Of a DNA stretch of 6,006 nucleotides, positions 5,893 to 6,006 are shown piece by piece. Source of the DNA: UKL13-2 sp040006575 (GTDB taxonomy: Bacteria; Pseudomonadota; Gammaproteobacteria; Burkholderiales; Usitatibacteraceae); contig JBDTWS010000205.1 of assembly GCA_040006575.1 (NCBI GenBank), forward strand, positions 1 through 6,006, given 5' to 3'. The number at the start of each line of letters is the position of its first letter. The first letter of the stretch is position 1. The notes under the pieces were generated by a model. The model was not told the DNA's origin, did no database searches, and worked only from the letters and a program-made list of their open reading frames with translations. The translations under genes were made by a program, and so were the position numbers.

Positions 5893-6006
5893 TTGGGAAC
5901 ATCCGGACTTGAGACTCTAGCGCTGGCGCGGACTTCAGGCTGGAAATGGGCGGAGAAGCCCGTGGAATGGCGGTCTGCGCGGGACAGTGCCACGCAACCC
6001 TCCGTT
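5893..6006 (-). other. Right edge: upstream region of the cupin operon, possible 3' end of another gene
   Basis: No gene can be assigned with confidence in these 114 bases. On the minus strand one frame stays open from 6005 to a TAA at 5883-5885, which would end 10 bases inside the cupin gene. It begins TEGCVALSRAD, which resembles the Cys block of some YkuD-type L,D-transpeptidases, but the remaining ~29 residues are unrecognisable and an open frame of 40 codons is common at this base composition. I looked for a sigma-70 promoter before the cupin and found no convincing -35/-10 pair. The best -10-like hexamer on the minus strand is TAGAGT, around 5915-5920, with no matching -35. Confidence 0.25.

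Noticed and set aside
5946..6006. Plus-strand ATG at 5946 as the start of a divergent gene
   Set aside because: Only about 20 codons are visible, with no clear ribosome binding site, no promoter pair and an unrecognisable sequence.

Overview
This window looks like ordinary, gene-dense chromosome from a fairly GC-rich proteobacterium. A betaproteobacterium is the best guess. The class I fumarase directly behind a UPF0114/YqhA-type membrane protein is an arrangement I recall from Betaproteobacteria, and the Mfd N-terminus reads like betaproteobacterial homologues. This placement rests on remembered family sequences, not on a search. All credible genes are on the minus strand, so they are transcribed from high to low coordinates, and coding density is near-complete.

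In transcription order (right to left): the right edge (5893-6006) has no confidently assigned gene. A small single-domain cupin (5488-5892) follows. Its stop overlaps, as ATGA, the start of an acyl/aryl-CoA ligase-type AMP-forming enzyme (3851-5491). A clear intrinsic terminator (about 3771-3807) closes this two-gene unit.

A second unit starts almost immediately after that terminator. It holds a four-helix membrane protein of the UPF0114 (YqhA) family (3179-3754), then a full-length class I [4Fe-4S] fumarate hydratase (1655-3169). The fumarase ribosome binding site overlaps the yqhA stop codon. Next come a short spacer with a 20-bp perfect palindrome, a 452-residue fusion of a degenerate response-regulator receiver domain to a Ser/Thr protein kinase domain (251-1609), and, 2 bases later, the 5' end of mfd, the transcription-repair coupling factor, which runs off the left edge.

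The metabolic genes are conventional. The least ordinary item is the receiver-kinase fusion. Its receiver lacks the phospho-acceptor Asp. Its kinase domain lacks the glycine-rich loop, has DFN in place of DFG, and has Arg where the helix-C Glu normally sits, yet it keeps the catalytic Lys, Asp, Asn and metal-binding Asp. It is wedged between fumarase and mfd, and its start codon and ribosome binding site fall within the palindrome or against its edge. I see no mobile element, CRISPR array, tRNA or rRNA gene, and no evidence of a new multi-gene defence or mobile system.
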